A stretch of 64,000 nucleotides of DNA from Eubacterium sp. (lineage in GTDB: Bacteria > Bacillota > Clostridia > Peptostreptococcales > Anaerovoracaceae), in contig JAFWHX010000005.1 of assembly GCA_017533915.1 (NCBI GenBank), positions 62,001 to 126,000 on the forward strand, written 5' to 3'. Both the position numbers and the translations under genes were made by a program. The notes below the pieces were generated by a model. It searched no databases, was not told where the DNA came from, and was given only the letters and a program-made list of their open reading frames with translations. Below are positions 8,179 to 16,888 of the stretch, one piece after another. The stretch's first letter is position 1, and each line of letters opens with the position of its first letter.

Positions 8179-10050
8179 ATGATTGTATATAACGCCTCCA
8201 AACAACAATTTGATGAAGATGTAGTACTGAATCGTATCGCTGATATTGTGCGTGATAATCTTAAAGAAAAGCACATTTCAGGTGGTCAGGCAGCAGAATT
8301 CAATTCATGGCAAAACTCTCTTCATTTTATGCATGATGTCATCAGCATTCCTGAGATTGATGACGATGTTGAAGTGGCGATAGAGTATCAGATACCAAGA
8401 ACGTCAAAGCGAGTGGATTTCATGCTCGCTGGAGATGACAGCAGCGACAATAGTAATGTGGTTGTGGTTGAGCTCAAACAGTGGGATGAGGCTGAAAAAG
8501 TAGACGACATAATGCAGCACAGCGTGCGAGCATATACTGGTGGCGGCAAACGAATAGTAAATCATCCTTCTTATCAGGCCTATGCATATGCATCATTTAT
8601 CAGAAATTCATCAGAACAGGTACAGGATGAGAATATAGGAATCAGGCCATGTGCTTATCTCCATAACTTTGATCCGAGCAACAGAGCTGATCTTGATGAT
8701 GAGATATATAAAACATGGTATGAAGAAGCACCGCTGTTTGATAAGAGTCAGGTGCTCGAGCTTAGAGATTTCATCAAGAAGTTCGTAACTAAGAAATCAG
8801 CACATGGGGATCTATTGTATAAAATAGATAATGGTAGAATCAGGCCGTCAAAAGCTTTGCAGGATTGTCTTGTATCGCTACTAAAAGGTAATGAGGAATT
8901 CATACTCCTTGATGATCAGGCTGTTGCCTTTGATATGTGTAAGAAGGTCATGGATCAGTGCATGAAGGATAACAAGAAGCGCTGCCTGATAGTACGAGGA
9001 GGCCCTGGAACTGGCAAGTCTGTTCTTGCAATTAATCTCTTAAGTGACTTTATTTCAGATGGATATAATGCAAGCTACTGTACCAAGAATATGGCACCAC
9101 GTGAAGTGTATCAGAGGATGCTTGCAAAATCAGATCTCAAAGCACAAGTCAACATAAAACAGCTTTTTAGATCACCATTCAATCTGAATAAACTCCCTAA
9201 GGACTTCTATGATTGTCTCATAGTTGATGAAGCCCATAGACTAGTGAAGAAAATGTACGGCGACTGGGGTGGAGAAAATCAAATAAAGGAATGCCTCAAT
9301 TCTGCGATATTTACGATATTCCTAATCGATGAGGATCAACGGATCACCACAAAAGATATTGGCTCAGTCGATGGGATTTTGCACTGGTGTAATGCTCTAG
9401 GCATACATGCAATCATGAATGAAGATTCGACACTTCATTCACAGTTTAGATGCAATGGGAGCGACCAGTACATACAGTGTATCAACAATATCCTGCAAAT
9501 AGGGGAGACGGTCGATGTTGATATGAGTGATATGGGATTTGATCTTAGAGTATTTGATGATCCGAATGAACTCAGAGACGCACTTAGAGAAATCAACAAA
9601 AAGAACAACAAAGCAAGGATGGTTGCCGGATATTGTTATGATTGGAATGTTAAATTCAACAGAGGCGACTATGATATCTATTTAGAGAACGGATTCAAAG
9701 CGAAATGGAATTTGAACGGTGACAAGATTTGGGCGGTGAATCCAACGTCATTCGAAGAGGTAGGGTGTATCCATACTGCGCAGGGGCTTGAGTTCGATTA
9801 TGTCGGAGTTCTTATTGGCAAAGACCTTAGATATGACGATAAGACAGGAACAGTCATAACTGACCAGACACAAATATCAAAAGATGATAAAACATCTGGA
9901 ATTAGAACTGCATCTGAAGAAGATGCTGAACGACTGATTAAGAATACATATAAGACGTTGCTTACAAGAGGGCAAAAGGGGTGCTTTATATATTGCGAAG
10001 ATAGGAGCTTGAGAAAGTATATACAACAGTTGCTATTCAAAATTGTATAA
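8179..10050 (+). CDS. DUF2075-type DNA/RNA helicase with nuclease-like N-terminus
   Basis: The start at 8179 is chosen because AAGGAAG is eight nt upstream and earlier candidates lie in or next to the promoter. The product has 623 residues. The N-terminal 200 residues contain RVDFMLAG followed by VVVVELKQW, the D...ExK spacing of a PD-(D/E)xK restriction-like fold. The rest is a superfamily 1-like ATPase: Walker A GGPGTGKS (Lys280), DEAH (350-353), LIDEDQRI, SQFRCNGSDQYI and HTAQGLEFDYVGV. This matches the DUF2075 family of helicases found near restriction and abortive-infection genes. It has its own promoter and is probably monocistronic or joined only to the small gene downstream. Confidence 0.87.
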   Translation: MIVYNASKQQFDEDVVLNRIADIVRDNLKEKHISGGQAAEFNSWQNSLHFMHDVISIPEIDDDVEVAIEYQIPRTSKRVDFMLAGDDSSDNSNVVVVELKQWDEAEKVDDIMQHSVRAYTGGGKRIVNHPSYQAYAYASFIRNSSEQVQDENIGIRPCAYLHNFDPSNRADLDDEIYKTWYEEAPLFDKSQVLELRDFIKKFVTKKSAHGDLLYKIDNGRIRPSKALQDCLVSLLKGNEEFILLDDQAVAFDMCKKVMDQCMKDNKKRCLIVRGGPGTGKSVLAINLLSDFISDGYNASYCTKNMAPREVYQRMLAKSDLKAQVNIKQLFRSPFNLNKLPKDFYDCLIVDEAHRLVKKMYGDWGGENQIKECLNSAIFTIFLIDEDQRITTKDIGSVDGILHWCNALGIHAIMNEDSTLHSQFRCNGSDQYIQCINNILQIGETVDVDMSDMGFDLRVFDDPNELRDALREINKKNNKARMVAGYCYDWNVKFNRGDYDIYLENGFKAKWNLNGDKIWAVNPTSFEEVGCIHTAQGLEFDYVGVLIGKDLRYDDKTGTVITDQTQISKDDKTSGIRTASEEDAERLIKNTYKTLLTRGQKGCFIYCEDRSLRKYIQQLLFKIV

Positions 10051-10148
10051 ATAAATAATATATTGCTAGTTTCACACACAAATATAGATTCATAGAGTAT
10101 ATCAATCGATAGGAAGGAAACAATTGATATTGCAATAAGAGGTATAAT

Positions 10149-10373
10149 ATGTCCACCGTTGATGAATTACTAGAACTATATCAAACTGATCCAAAACTGC
10201 AGAAGGATGTATCTGATATCCTTGAGGATAATAAGATCACACCTCAAGAGTTTTTCGGTTTTGTAAAGAAGTATGATCTGGAGCTGTCAGTTACACAGCT
10301 TCCGATGATAATTGAAGAAGCTAAGAAGCATGGCTTCATCAAGGATAATAAACAAAAGAAAGTTAAGAAATAA
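10149..10373 (+). CDS. Small acidic helical protein, weakly Nif11-leader-like
   Basis: The product has 74 residues and starts at an ATG six nt after AAGAGG. It is acidic with a lysine-rich tail (DNKQKKVKK). The layout ELYQTDPKLQKDVSD, then PQEFFGFVKKYDLELS, is reminiscent of Nif11-type leader domains (an x-D-P-x-L-Q start and EFxxxxKxxxxELS), but there is no modification enzyme or transporter nearby. I do not assign a function. It lies about 100 nt after the DUF2075 helicase and could belong to the accessory island. Confidence 0.55.
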   Translation: MSTVDELLELYQTDPKLQKDVSDILEDNKITPQEFFGFVKKYDLELSVTQLPMIIEEAKKHGFIKDNKQKKVKK

Positions 10374-10422
10374 GGTCAAACTTGGTCTTGTAAATTGTGT
10401 ATAAAGGTATAACAGAATCATT

Positions 10423-10905
10423 ATGAACACAATAATAGTATATTACTCCATGGGAGGAAACACTGAATATGCTGCACAGGAGATAGCAGAGATATTAGAT
10501 GCAGATATGCTGCGGATTTATCCGAAAAAGGCTTATCCAAGCAAAGGCTTCCTGAAATTTGTATGGGGCGGCAAGAGTGCTGTAATGGCAGAGACACCTG
10601 AGCTGGAGGAGTATGACTTTGATGCATCCAAATATGATAGGGTGATAATAGGCTTTCCGGTATGGGCATCAAGTATCACACCGCCGATTCGCACTTTCGT
10701 GAAAGGTAATGACATTTCGGGTAAGCACATCGCGGCTTTCGCATGCGAGGGAGGCAGTGGTGCCGATAAGGCTTTTGATCAGCTTAAGCAGGCTATAGGG
10801 ATCAATTCATTTGATTCTGAAATTGTGCTTATTGATCCGAAAGACAGGCCAAATGAAGATAACGAGCAGAAGATTAGAGACTTTTGCGCAGAACTGATCA
10901 AATGA
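10423..10905 (+). CDS. Flavodoxin family protein
   Basis: The product has 160 residues. The N-terminal TIIVYYSMGGNTEYAA is the FMN phosphate-binding loop after the first beta strand. YDRVIIGFPVWASSITPPI is the conserved flavin-edge loop of this family, and a further strand (AAFACEGGSG) follows. Members are FMN-dependent electron carriers or quinone-reductase-like proteins in the cytoplasm. It precedes a YunG-like gene by 32 nt on the same strand. Confidence 0.88.
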   Translation: MNTIIVYYSMGGNTEYAAQEIAEILDADMLRIYPKKAYPSKGFLKFVWGGKSAVMAETPELEEYDFDASKYDRVIIGFPVWASSITPPIRTFVKGNDISGKHIAAFACEGGSGADKAFDQLKQAIGINSFDSEIVLIDPKDRPNEDNEQKIRDFCAELIK

Positions 10906-10937
10906 ACTGCAATTGATCAGAAAGAAAGGAATACATC

Positions 10938-11357
10938 ATGAAATACAATTTTTACGGCTGGCAGACAGCTGACATAAAGGATGCAGATGGCAGAACCCCG
11001 AGAGATTACTATGACCTTCTTGCAGACGTATGGTGTGAAGAAACATGCGCACCAGCGTCGAGAGGCGTCTGGTCTGAAGAGAATAAGACGGCGGGGCAGT
11101 GCTCGATCACAGCTTTTGCCATTCAGGATATATACGGCGGAGATGTGTACGGGATCCCTCTGGAGAACGGGAATTTCCACTGCTTCAATAAAGTCGGGGG
11201 CTGCGTCTTTGATCTTACGAGCGAGCAGTTCGGAGATCAGAAGCTGGATTATGAGAACTGTTATCTTCAGGACAGGAACGTCCACTTTGCGAATGAAGAT
11301 AAGAAGAGCAGATACGAGCTTCTCAAGAAGAAGTTAGAAGAGCGCATGAATAAGTAA
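10938..11357 (+). CDS. YunG-like protein
   Basis: The product has 139 residues. The core WSEENKTAGQCSITAFAIQD, then GGDVYGIPLENGNFHCFN and CVFDLTSEQFG, is the signature of proteins related to Bacillus YunG. No enzymatic function is established; the conserved QCSITA and HCFN residues resemble a papain/transglutaminase-like Cys/His arrangement, which is inference. AAAGGA serves the ATG. Confidence 0.75.
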   Translation: MKYNFYGWQTADIKDADGRTPRDYYDLLADVWCEETCAPASRGVWSEENKTAGQCSITAFAIQDIYGGDVYGIPLENGNFHCFNKVGGCVFDLTSEQFGDQKLDYENCYLQDRNVHFANEDKKSRYELLKKKLEERMNK

Positions 11358-11366
11358 AAGGAGAGC

Positions 11367-13142
11367 ATGACTATGTCCGGGGTAAACAAGAGAAGTGTAA
11401 AGACTGTTATATATGCAGCTTTGTTTTTCTGCCTGATCATGGCAGTGTCTGCGGTCGCTTTGCTGGCGGCAGAAGATTTTGCGTATGCAGGGAATAAAAA
11501 GGCGAACACTCTTAAGGTCCGCGGGAAGACCGTGGAATTGGAATACTCCGTCGTAGGCGATAAGACCAGGACCATTGCGCGGAAGAAGGTTTTGATCGTG
11601 AAAGGCGCGAAAGGCAAAGTTACTTATAAGATCACTGGAGTCACGCCGGCGAGATACAGGAAGTATTTCACGATCAATAAAAAGACCGGCAAAGTCACGG
11701 TGAAGAAGGGCCTTAAGGAGGGGACGTACAAGATAAAGGCAGCTGTCACCGCAGCCGGTAACAGAACATATAAAAAGAAGACAAAGAAGGCGGCATTCAA
11801 GGTCATAGCCAGTGCATTAGAAGAACCAAATGGGGCATATGTACGAGATCTGGTAGATGTATACTGCTCGCAAACGGCCAGAGATGCTTATTCCGATGAG
11901 GACCTCGAGTTCTTCATCGATCTTTTGAGGAACAAGCTGGAGCCGCAGGCAGTGGAGATGCTGTTTGATGAGTTCCCATGCATGAAAGCGGCTGCTGATC
12001 AGGGACTGATAGGAGGAGAACTGGGGCTGTACATTTTTTGTGAAAGTGGTGATAGGGATGGTATTACTGAACACGAAAATGCAGAGCCTGACATGATGAA
12101 GATAAAAGACATGGCGGTAGAGGACGGTGACAATGTGAAGTTCGCATATCTGCTTACTGTTGACTTAAACCTTCTCGGTATGAGGGATGAGGATCATAAT
12201 TTAATACGCGATCCTGTCACAGGTAAATATGTGATGCAGCGCGAGGGAGAGTCAATAGAGCTTCTTAAGGACCGCCTCGCGGGAGAAATGCTTCGCGCGC
12301 TCATGCTTGACTATAACCGCACCGGAATGGTAGGCGCGACCGATATAAGAAACGCTGTCAGGAATAAAGAGGGAGGATTCCCGACACCGGAACTGGAAGA
12401 ACTATACAGTAAGATCGTCTTCCCGAAATGGTTCACTGAAGGAGCAGCAGCTGCTGTGGAAGATGTCTACAGGACTGATAGAGAACAGTTCAAGTTGCTG
12501 AGAAGTGAGGAAAACAAAGATCTGCTGAACAACTATACTAATAGTGAGAACGGATTTGACCTGGAGAAGAATGTGCTGACCTGTGATCCTGATGGATCAG
12601 GCAGAGTATCCGGGTATCTTGCCGTGTTATATCTGGCTGGATTGTCGGCACTGAAAACAGGAGAGAGCTGCATAGATGAAAACAGAGCAGTATCAGCGGA
12701 GAAGCTGCGCGTGGGATTAGACCGGATACTTGAGAGGATGCATAACGGGGAAACGCTTGATCAGGTCATCTACGACATTTCACCTTTAGATTCTGAGGTC
12801 AGGAAAGTGTATTCAGATACTGAGGGATTTGAACAGAATTTCATAAAAGGGATAAAGAACGAGGCAGGACAGTATGCCGGCGAAAAGCAGTCGATAGATT
12901 TCGTCAATACTCTTCTCGACTATCTGGAAAAAGAAGATGCTCCTTCGGACGGAGGCATTTCCGGCGGATCTATACTGACAGACCTTAAAAAAAGCTGTTC
13001 GCCACTCGATGAAAGCAAGGAAAGCTACTTTGACTTTCTGCAATTTGTAGAGAGAAATGAGCTTGTAGAATCTACAGTCCCGAACGAGGTGGCATTAGCC
13101 GGCGGCGGAAGATCGGTCAGCCAGGGGCAGGAAAGACCTTAA
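11367..13142 (+). CDS. Secreted protein with lysine-rich Ig-like module and peptidase-like domain lacking HExxH
   Basis: The product has 591 residues; starts at 11367 and 11373 share one GGAG site. After a signal peptide (ending about DFAYA, residue 41) comes a lysine-rich beta module (residues about 43-147: KVTYKITG, INKKTGKVTVKKGLKEGTYK). The same module is C-terminal in the secreted proteins ending at 35703 and 41714. The remainder resembles secreted clostridial zinc-peptidase-like proteins, with DYNRTGM followed by FPKWFTEGAAAAVE. Where I would expect HExxH the sequence is AGEMLRA, so both zinc histidines appear to be missing and activity is doubtful. The peptidase relationship is inference from memory. 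Confidence 0.7.
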   Translation: MTMSGVNKRSVKTVIYAALFFCLIMAVSAVALLAAEDFAYAGNKKANTLKVRGKTVELEYSVVGDKTRTIARKKVLIVKGAKGKVTYKITGVTPARYRKYFTINKKTGKVTVKKGLKEGTYKIKAAVTAAGNRTYKKKTKKAAFKVIASALEEPNGAYVRDLVDVYCSQTARDAYSDEDLEFFIDLLRNKLEPQAVEMLFDEFPCMKAAADQGLIGGELGLYIFCESGDRDGITEHENAEPDMMKIKDMAVEDGDNVKFAYLLTVDLNLLGMRDEDHNLIRDPVTGKYVMQREGESIELLKDRLAGEMLRALMLDYNRTGMVGATDIRNAVRNKEGGFPTPELEELYSKIVFPKWFTEGAAAAVEDVYRTDREQFKLLRSEENKDLLNNYTNSENGFDLEKNVLTCDPDGSGRVSGYLAVLYLAGLSALKTGESCIDENRAVSAEKLRVGLDRILERMHNGETLDQVIYDISPLDSEVRKVYSDTEGFEQNFIKGIKNEAGQYAGEKQSIDFVNTLLDYLEKEDAPSDGGISGGSILTDLKKSCSPLDESKESYFDFLQFVERNELVESTVPNEVALAGGGRSVSQGQERP

Positions 13143-13176
13143 ATGTAGTGACGCAGTTTCTGAAAATGTGTGATTT

Positions 13177-13674
13177 ATGACCGGAACCAGGGATTTATTG
13201 ACAGAGCGGCTGAAGCTCAGGAAACATGTTATGGATGACGCGGATATCCTGTACAGGAACTTCGGGTCGGATCCGGATATGTACAGGTACTCCGGGTGGA
13301 ACCCATATGCGACGCCCGAGATGGCCGAGAAGACGGTCGCGGGGTTCATCGAGAGCTACAGCGATCCTCACTTTTACGGCTGGGCGATCGAGAAAGACGG
13401 CAGGCTCATAGGAGTGATCGGAGTGTATGACTATAACAGTGAAAAGAATACTATCGAAGTCGGAATGAGCATAGAGAAAGCGTCGTGGGGCAATGGATAC
13501 GCCGGCGAGGCGCTGGGTGAGGTGCTCAGATTCCTGACTGAGGATGAAGGAATAGATACGGTCACCGCATGGTGTGAAGAAGAGAATATCGGATCAGAAA
13601 AAGCCATGCTTAAATGCGGTATGAAGATGACCGGAACGGACGGGAACAGGCACGTGTTCGCGTATACCCGATGA
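13177..13674 (+). CDS. GNAT N-acetyltransferase, RimJ/RimL type
   Basis: The product has 165 residues. The N-terminus TERLKLRKHVMDDADILY is typical of RimJ/RimL-like N-acetyltransferases. Motif A, the acetyl-CoA pyrophosphate loop, is WGNGYAGEALGEV, and CEEENIGSEKAMLKCGM is the conserved motif B region. It transfers acetyl from acetyl-CoA to an amine; the substrate (protein N-terminus or small molecule) is unknown. The gene stands 34 nt after the secreted protein and has only a weak Shine-Dalgarno. Confidence 0.88.
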   Translation: MTGTRDLLTERLKLRKHVMDDADILYRNFGSDPDMYRYSGWNPYATPEMAEKTVAGFIESYSDPHFYGWAIEKDGRLIGVIGVYDYNSEKNTIEVGMSIEKASWGNGYAGEALGEVLRFLTEDEGIDTVTAWCEEENIGSEKAMLKCGMKMTGTDGNRHVFAYTR

Positions 13675-13707
13675 AGATAAAATGATCGCTGTCGATCTGA
13701 GGTTCTT

Positions 13708-14379
13708 ATGGATACTAAATTGCTAAGAGATGCTTTGATAAGAATGACAGCGGGCGCGGTGCTCATGGCGGCGCTGCTCTTCATTCCGGCGGGAGATCCA
13801 CAGTGGAAGAACGGATGGCTGCTCATGGGGCTTTTGTTCATACCGATGACGATCCTGGGGCTCGTTATATATGTCAAAGCCCCGGATCTGCTCCGTAAAA
13901 GGCTGAACGCAAAAGAGCGCCGGGAAGAGCAGAAAGAAGTAGTCGGGCTAAGCGGCCTGATGTTCCTGGCAGCGTTCATCACAGCCGGTCTCAGCCACAG
14001 ATTCGGCTGGGCAAGCTTCCCGGAAGGCATAGTCTGGGCCGGGGCGGCTTTGTTCGTTCTGAGCTATATCATGTATGCGGAAGTCATAAGGGAGAACTCG
14101 TATCTTTCCAGGACGATAGAGATCCAGGAAGGCCAGAAGGTCGTCGACACGGGACTGTACGGGATCGTGAGGCACCCGATGTACTCGGCGACGATAGTGA
14201 TGTTCCTGTCCATGGCGCTGATACTGGATTCGCCGGTATCGTTCGTGATAATGCTGGCGTACGTTCCAATAATCGTTAAGCGGACGCTTGACGAGGAGCA
14301 TGCTCTCATGGACGGGCTTCCGGGATACAGAGAATACACAGAAAAAGTGAAATACAGGCTGCTACCGTTTGTATGGTGA
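13708..14379 (+). CDS. Isoprenylcysteine carboxyl/phospholipid methyltransferase-like membrane protein
   Basis: The product has 223 residues with about five or six hydrophobic segments. GLYGIVRHPMYSA, then LDEEHALMDGLPGYREYTEK and YRLLPFVW, is the SAM-binding C-terminal region of the ICMT/PEMT superfamily (RHPxY and EExxL motifs). Bacterial members methylate unidentified lipids or small carboxylates at the membrane; the substrate here cannot be read from sequence. Confidence 0.85.
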   Translation: MDTKLLRDALIRMTAGAVLMAALLFIPAGDPQWKNGWLLMGLLFIPMTILGLVIYVKAPDLLRKRLNAKERREEQKEVVGLSGLMFLAAFITAGLSHRFGWASFPEGIVWAGAALFVLSYIMYAEVIRENSYLSRTIEIQEGQKVVDTGLYGIVRHPMYSATIVMFLSMALILDSPVSFVIMLAYVPIIVKRTLDEEHALMDGLPGYREYTEKVKYRLLPFVW

Positions 14380-14445
14380 CCGGCATGCACTGATAAAGAT
14401 GATAATGACAAGAAGGAGAATGGCATAAAGATCAGGAGGAAAAGA

Positions 14446-15144
14446 ATGGATCTGATGATTTACAGCGAAGATGCTCTTGAGATAATCAAGCTTGGAGAGA
14501 TGACGCAGAAAGAGACGCTTGAATATTACAAAAAGCATACAGGCGATGATGTCGCGGCGGTGAAGGCGATCATCGGTGCTTATGCGGCGGAGCTCATCAT
14601 AGCGGCCGACGAGGTGGGCATCCAGCTGGATCTGTCATATGACACTATCAAAAACATCCCGGACGCCATGTCGGCGCTGTACGATAAGCAGTTCAGGGCA
14701 GGTTTTGCTGACTCCAGGAACAAAGAAGTCACGTGCAGGGCGCTTGCGGCGTACATGGATCTTCTGATCATAAACAACTTTGACGACTGCAGCATCGACG
14801 CGAGGAGATACCCGAACAAAAACAACGAAGCGAGCCCGGAAAGATGGACAGGGTTCCTCGCGCTGGTACTTGATAAAAAGAAGAACAGCGACATGCTTCC
14901 GTTCGTATGGAGGGGAGCGAACCTCAGCGAGGAGAAGGTGGAGAACGGATTCATTCTGGACATCACACCTCTCGTGGAGGGATATAAGAAGCTGACGGGC
15001 GGCAAACTGACAGACGAAGGACTAACCAATATGACTTTGACGCACGGAGAGCGGGACAGTAAAGAAAAGAAGCTGATACTTCCGGGAGACGAGGAGAAAG
15101 AGCTCATACTGCCGGAAAACAAAGAGAAGAAGCTCATACTATAG
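14446..15144 (+). CDS. Uncharacterised protein with C-terminal decapeptide repeats
   Basis: The product has 232 residues and starts after AGGAGG. It is soluble, acidic and mostly helical, with no family I recognise. The C-terminus carries a roughly ten-residue repeat (LILPGDEEKE, LILPENKEKK, LIL), a 30-bp in-frame tandem repeat that runs into the stop codon. It lies 67 nt before a WYL regulator on the same strand; no functional link is visible. Confidence 0.7.
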   Translation: MDLMIYSEDALEIIKLGEMTQKETLEYYKKHTGDDVAAVKAIIGAYAAELIIAADEVGIQLDLSYDTIKNIPDAMSALYDKQFRAGFADSRNKEVTCRALAAYMDLLIINNFDDCSIDARRYPNKNNEASPERWTGFLALVLDKKKNSDMLPFVWRGANLSEEKVENGFILDITPLVEGYKKLTGGKLTDEGLTNMTLTHGERDSKEKKLILPGDEEKELILPENKEKKLIL

Positions 15145-15211
15145 AACGCAGCAGGAAGGCTGGATAAGATATGGAGATCCGGAACGTGCCTTTTCCGGAT
15201 TGGAGGTAGTC

Positions 15212-16207
15212 ATGGCAAATGTGAAAAAAGAAAAAGATATGGTGAAGTCGCGTCTCGTAGTGCTCGCGAGGATGTTCTACTCGCTGACCGACGAGGAGCA
15301 TCAGATGACGAATACTGAGATACTCGAGTACCTTAAGGAGCATGATGCGCCGGCGAACGAGAAGACTCTCAGAGGAGACATCAGGCTGCTTAAAGAGCTC
15401 GGAGTCGACATCGTGACTATAGTGAGCAGGCCGAACAGGTACTATCAAGGGAAGAGAGAGTTCTCGGTGCCTGAGCTGAAGCTGCTGATCGACGCGGTGT
15501 CTTCGTCCAGGTTCATCACGACCAAGAAGAGCCGCGACCTGGGAGCAAAGCTCTCTAGTCTTGCGAGTGACAACCAGAAGAAGGAGCTCCGCCGGAACGT
15601 CTACGCGACCAACCGGGTGAAGAACAGCAATGAATCCATCTACGGGATGGTAGATACGATAAACGAGGCGATAAACAGCCACAGAAGGATCCAGTTCAGA
15701 TACAGGGAATACACCGGAGAGCTGAAGCCCGTCCTGAGGAACGACGGGGAAGTATATGAACTTTCGCCGTACGCTCTCTTCTGGAACGAGGACTATTACT
15801 ATGTAGTAGGATGGTCTGAGAAGCACGGGAACGTGTCCTCGTTTAGGGCTGACAGGCTCGTGGATCCTGTGATTACAGAGAAGAGAGCCGTGAGGAAGCC
15901 GGAAGATTTTGATCTGGACGACTACTCCAGGCGGATATTCGAGATGTTTGACGGTGAGCCGACAGAAGTAAAGCTCGAGGTGAAGGACGATTTTGCGAAG
16001 TACATCGTGGACCGCTTTGGTACAGGCATCGAGACGGAGCCGTCATCTGACGGATACTTCCGGGTGACGGTGGAAGTATCGCTGAGCCCGACGTTCTACG
16101 CATGGGTATTCAGATTCGGCGGAGAGATCAGGATACTGTCGCCGGCGAAGGCTGTCGATGAGATCACTGAAATGGCAAAGAAGCTGGCTGAGAGAGAAAC
16201 GATATAG
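15212..16207 (+). CDS. WYL-domain transcriptional regulator
   Basis: The product has 331 residues; the start at 15212 follows GGAGG by five nt. Residues about 10-80 form an HTH_11-like winged helix (TNTEILEYLKEHDAPANEKT, then RGDIRLLKELGVDI). The C-terminal half is a WYL domain (IQFRYREYTG, YELSPYALFWNEDYYYVVGW, FRADRL) and a WCX-like end. Such proteins bind DNA and sense a ligand, sometimes nucleic acids or nucleotides. The gene nearly abuts the downstream esterase (2-nt gap), so the two are probably co-transcribed. The target is unknown. Confidence 0.9.
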   Translation: MANVKKEKDMVKSRLVVLARMFYSLTDEEHQMTNTEILEYLKEHDAPANEKTLRGDIRLLKELGVDIVTIVSRPNRYYQGKREFSVPELKLLIDAVSSSRFITTKKSRDLGAKLSSLASDNQKKELRRNVYATNRVKNSNESIYGMVDTINEAINSHRRIQFRYREYTGELKPVLRNDGEVYELSPYALFWNEDYYYVVGWSEKHGNVSSFRADRLVDPVITEKRAVRKPEDFDLDDYSRRIFEMFDGEPTEVKLEVKDDFAKYIVDRFGTGIETEPSSDGYFRVTVEVSLSPTFYAWVFRFGGEIRILSPAKAVDEITEMAKKLAERETI

Positions 16208-16209
16208 AC

Positions 16210-16848
16210 ATGAATTACGAGCTGATCACAGAATATGGAGACCCGGGCGCGGAAAATGTCCTGATACAGATGGTGGATGACCATGACCTGGAGGGGATAG
16301 AGTCAGAAGCGGCTGAGATAAAGCGCCTTACAGACGCGGATTTCTGCCTGACAGCGATCAAGGTCAGGGACTGGAACAAAGACCTGTCGCCGTGGCAGGC
16401 TCCGGCGGTGTTCGGAAATGAAGACTTCGGCAGCGGAGCTAAGGATACATTGGCTGGCGTGCTTGGTCATACAGATGACAGGAGCAGGACGTATTATATT
16501 GGCGGATACTCGCTTGCAGGGCTGTTCGCTTTGTGGGCGGCATATCAGACGGACGTCTTCAGAGGCGTCGCAGCGGCATCGCCGTCCGTATGGTTCCCGG
16601 GTTTTGCGGATTATATGAAAGAGAACACGATCCACGCGGAGTCGGTGTACCTCAGCCTGGGGAATAAAGAGGAGAAGACACGTAATCCTGTCATGGCTTC
16701 AGTAGGGAGTAGGATAAGAGAAGCTGCGAGCATGCTCGCGGAGCAGGGAATAGATACAGTACTGGAATGGAACGAAGGAAACCATTTCAGAGATGCGGAT
16801 ATAAGGACGGCAAAAGCATTCGCGTGGGTGCTGGAGCGGAAGAAGTAG
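16210..16848 (+). CDS. Alpha/beta hydrolase, putative esterase
   Basis: The product has 212 residues. GGYSLAG holds the nucleophile Ser101 in a G-x-S-x-x-G elbow, AASPSVWFPGF is the conserved stretch of the putative esterase (Fes/EstD-like) family, and EGNHFRD supplies the catalytic His. No signal peptide is seen, so it is cytoplasmic. It is translationally close to the WYL regulator, which may control it. Confidence 0.85.
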   Translation: MNYELITEYGDPGAENVLIQMVDDHDLEGIESEAAEIKRLTDADFCLTAIKVRDWNKDLSPWQAPAVFGNEDFGSGAKDTLAGVLGHTDDRSRTYYIGGYSLAGLFALWAAYQTDVFRGVAAASPSVWFPGFADYMKENTIHAESVYLSLGNKEEKTRNPVMASVGSRIREAASMLAEQGIDTVLEWNEGNHFRDADIRTAKAFAWVLERKK

Positions 16849-16888
16849 TGCTCAGAGAGATCTGAAAGTGAGTAAACAGAGGTTGGCG

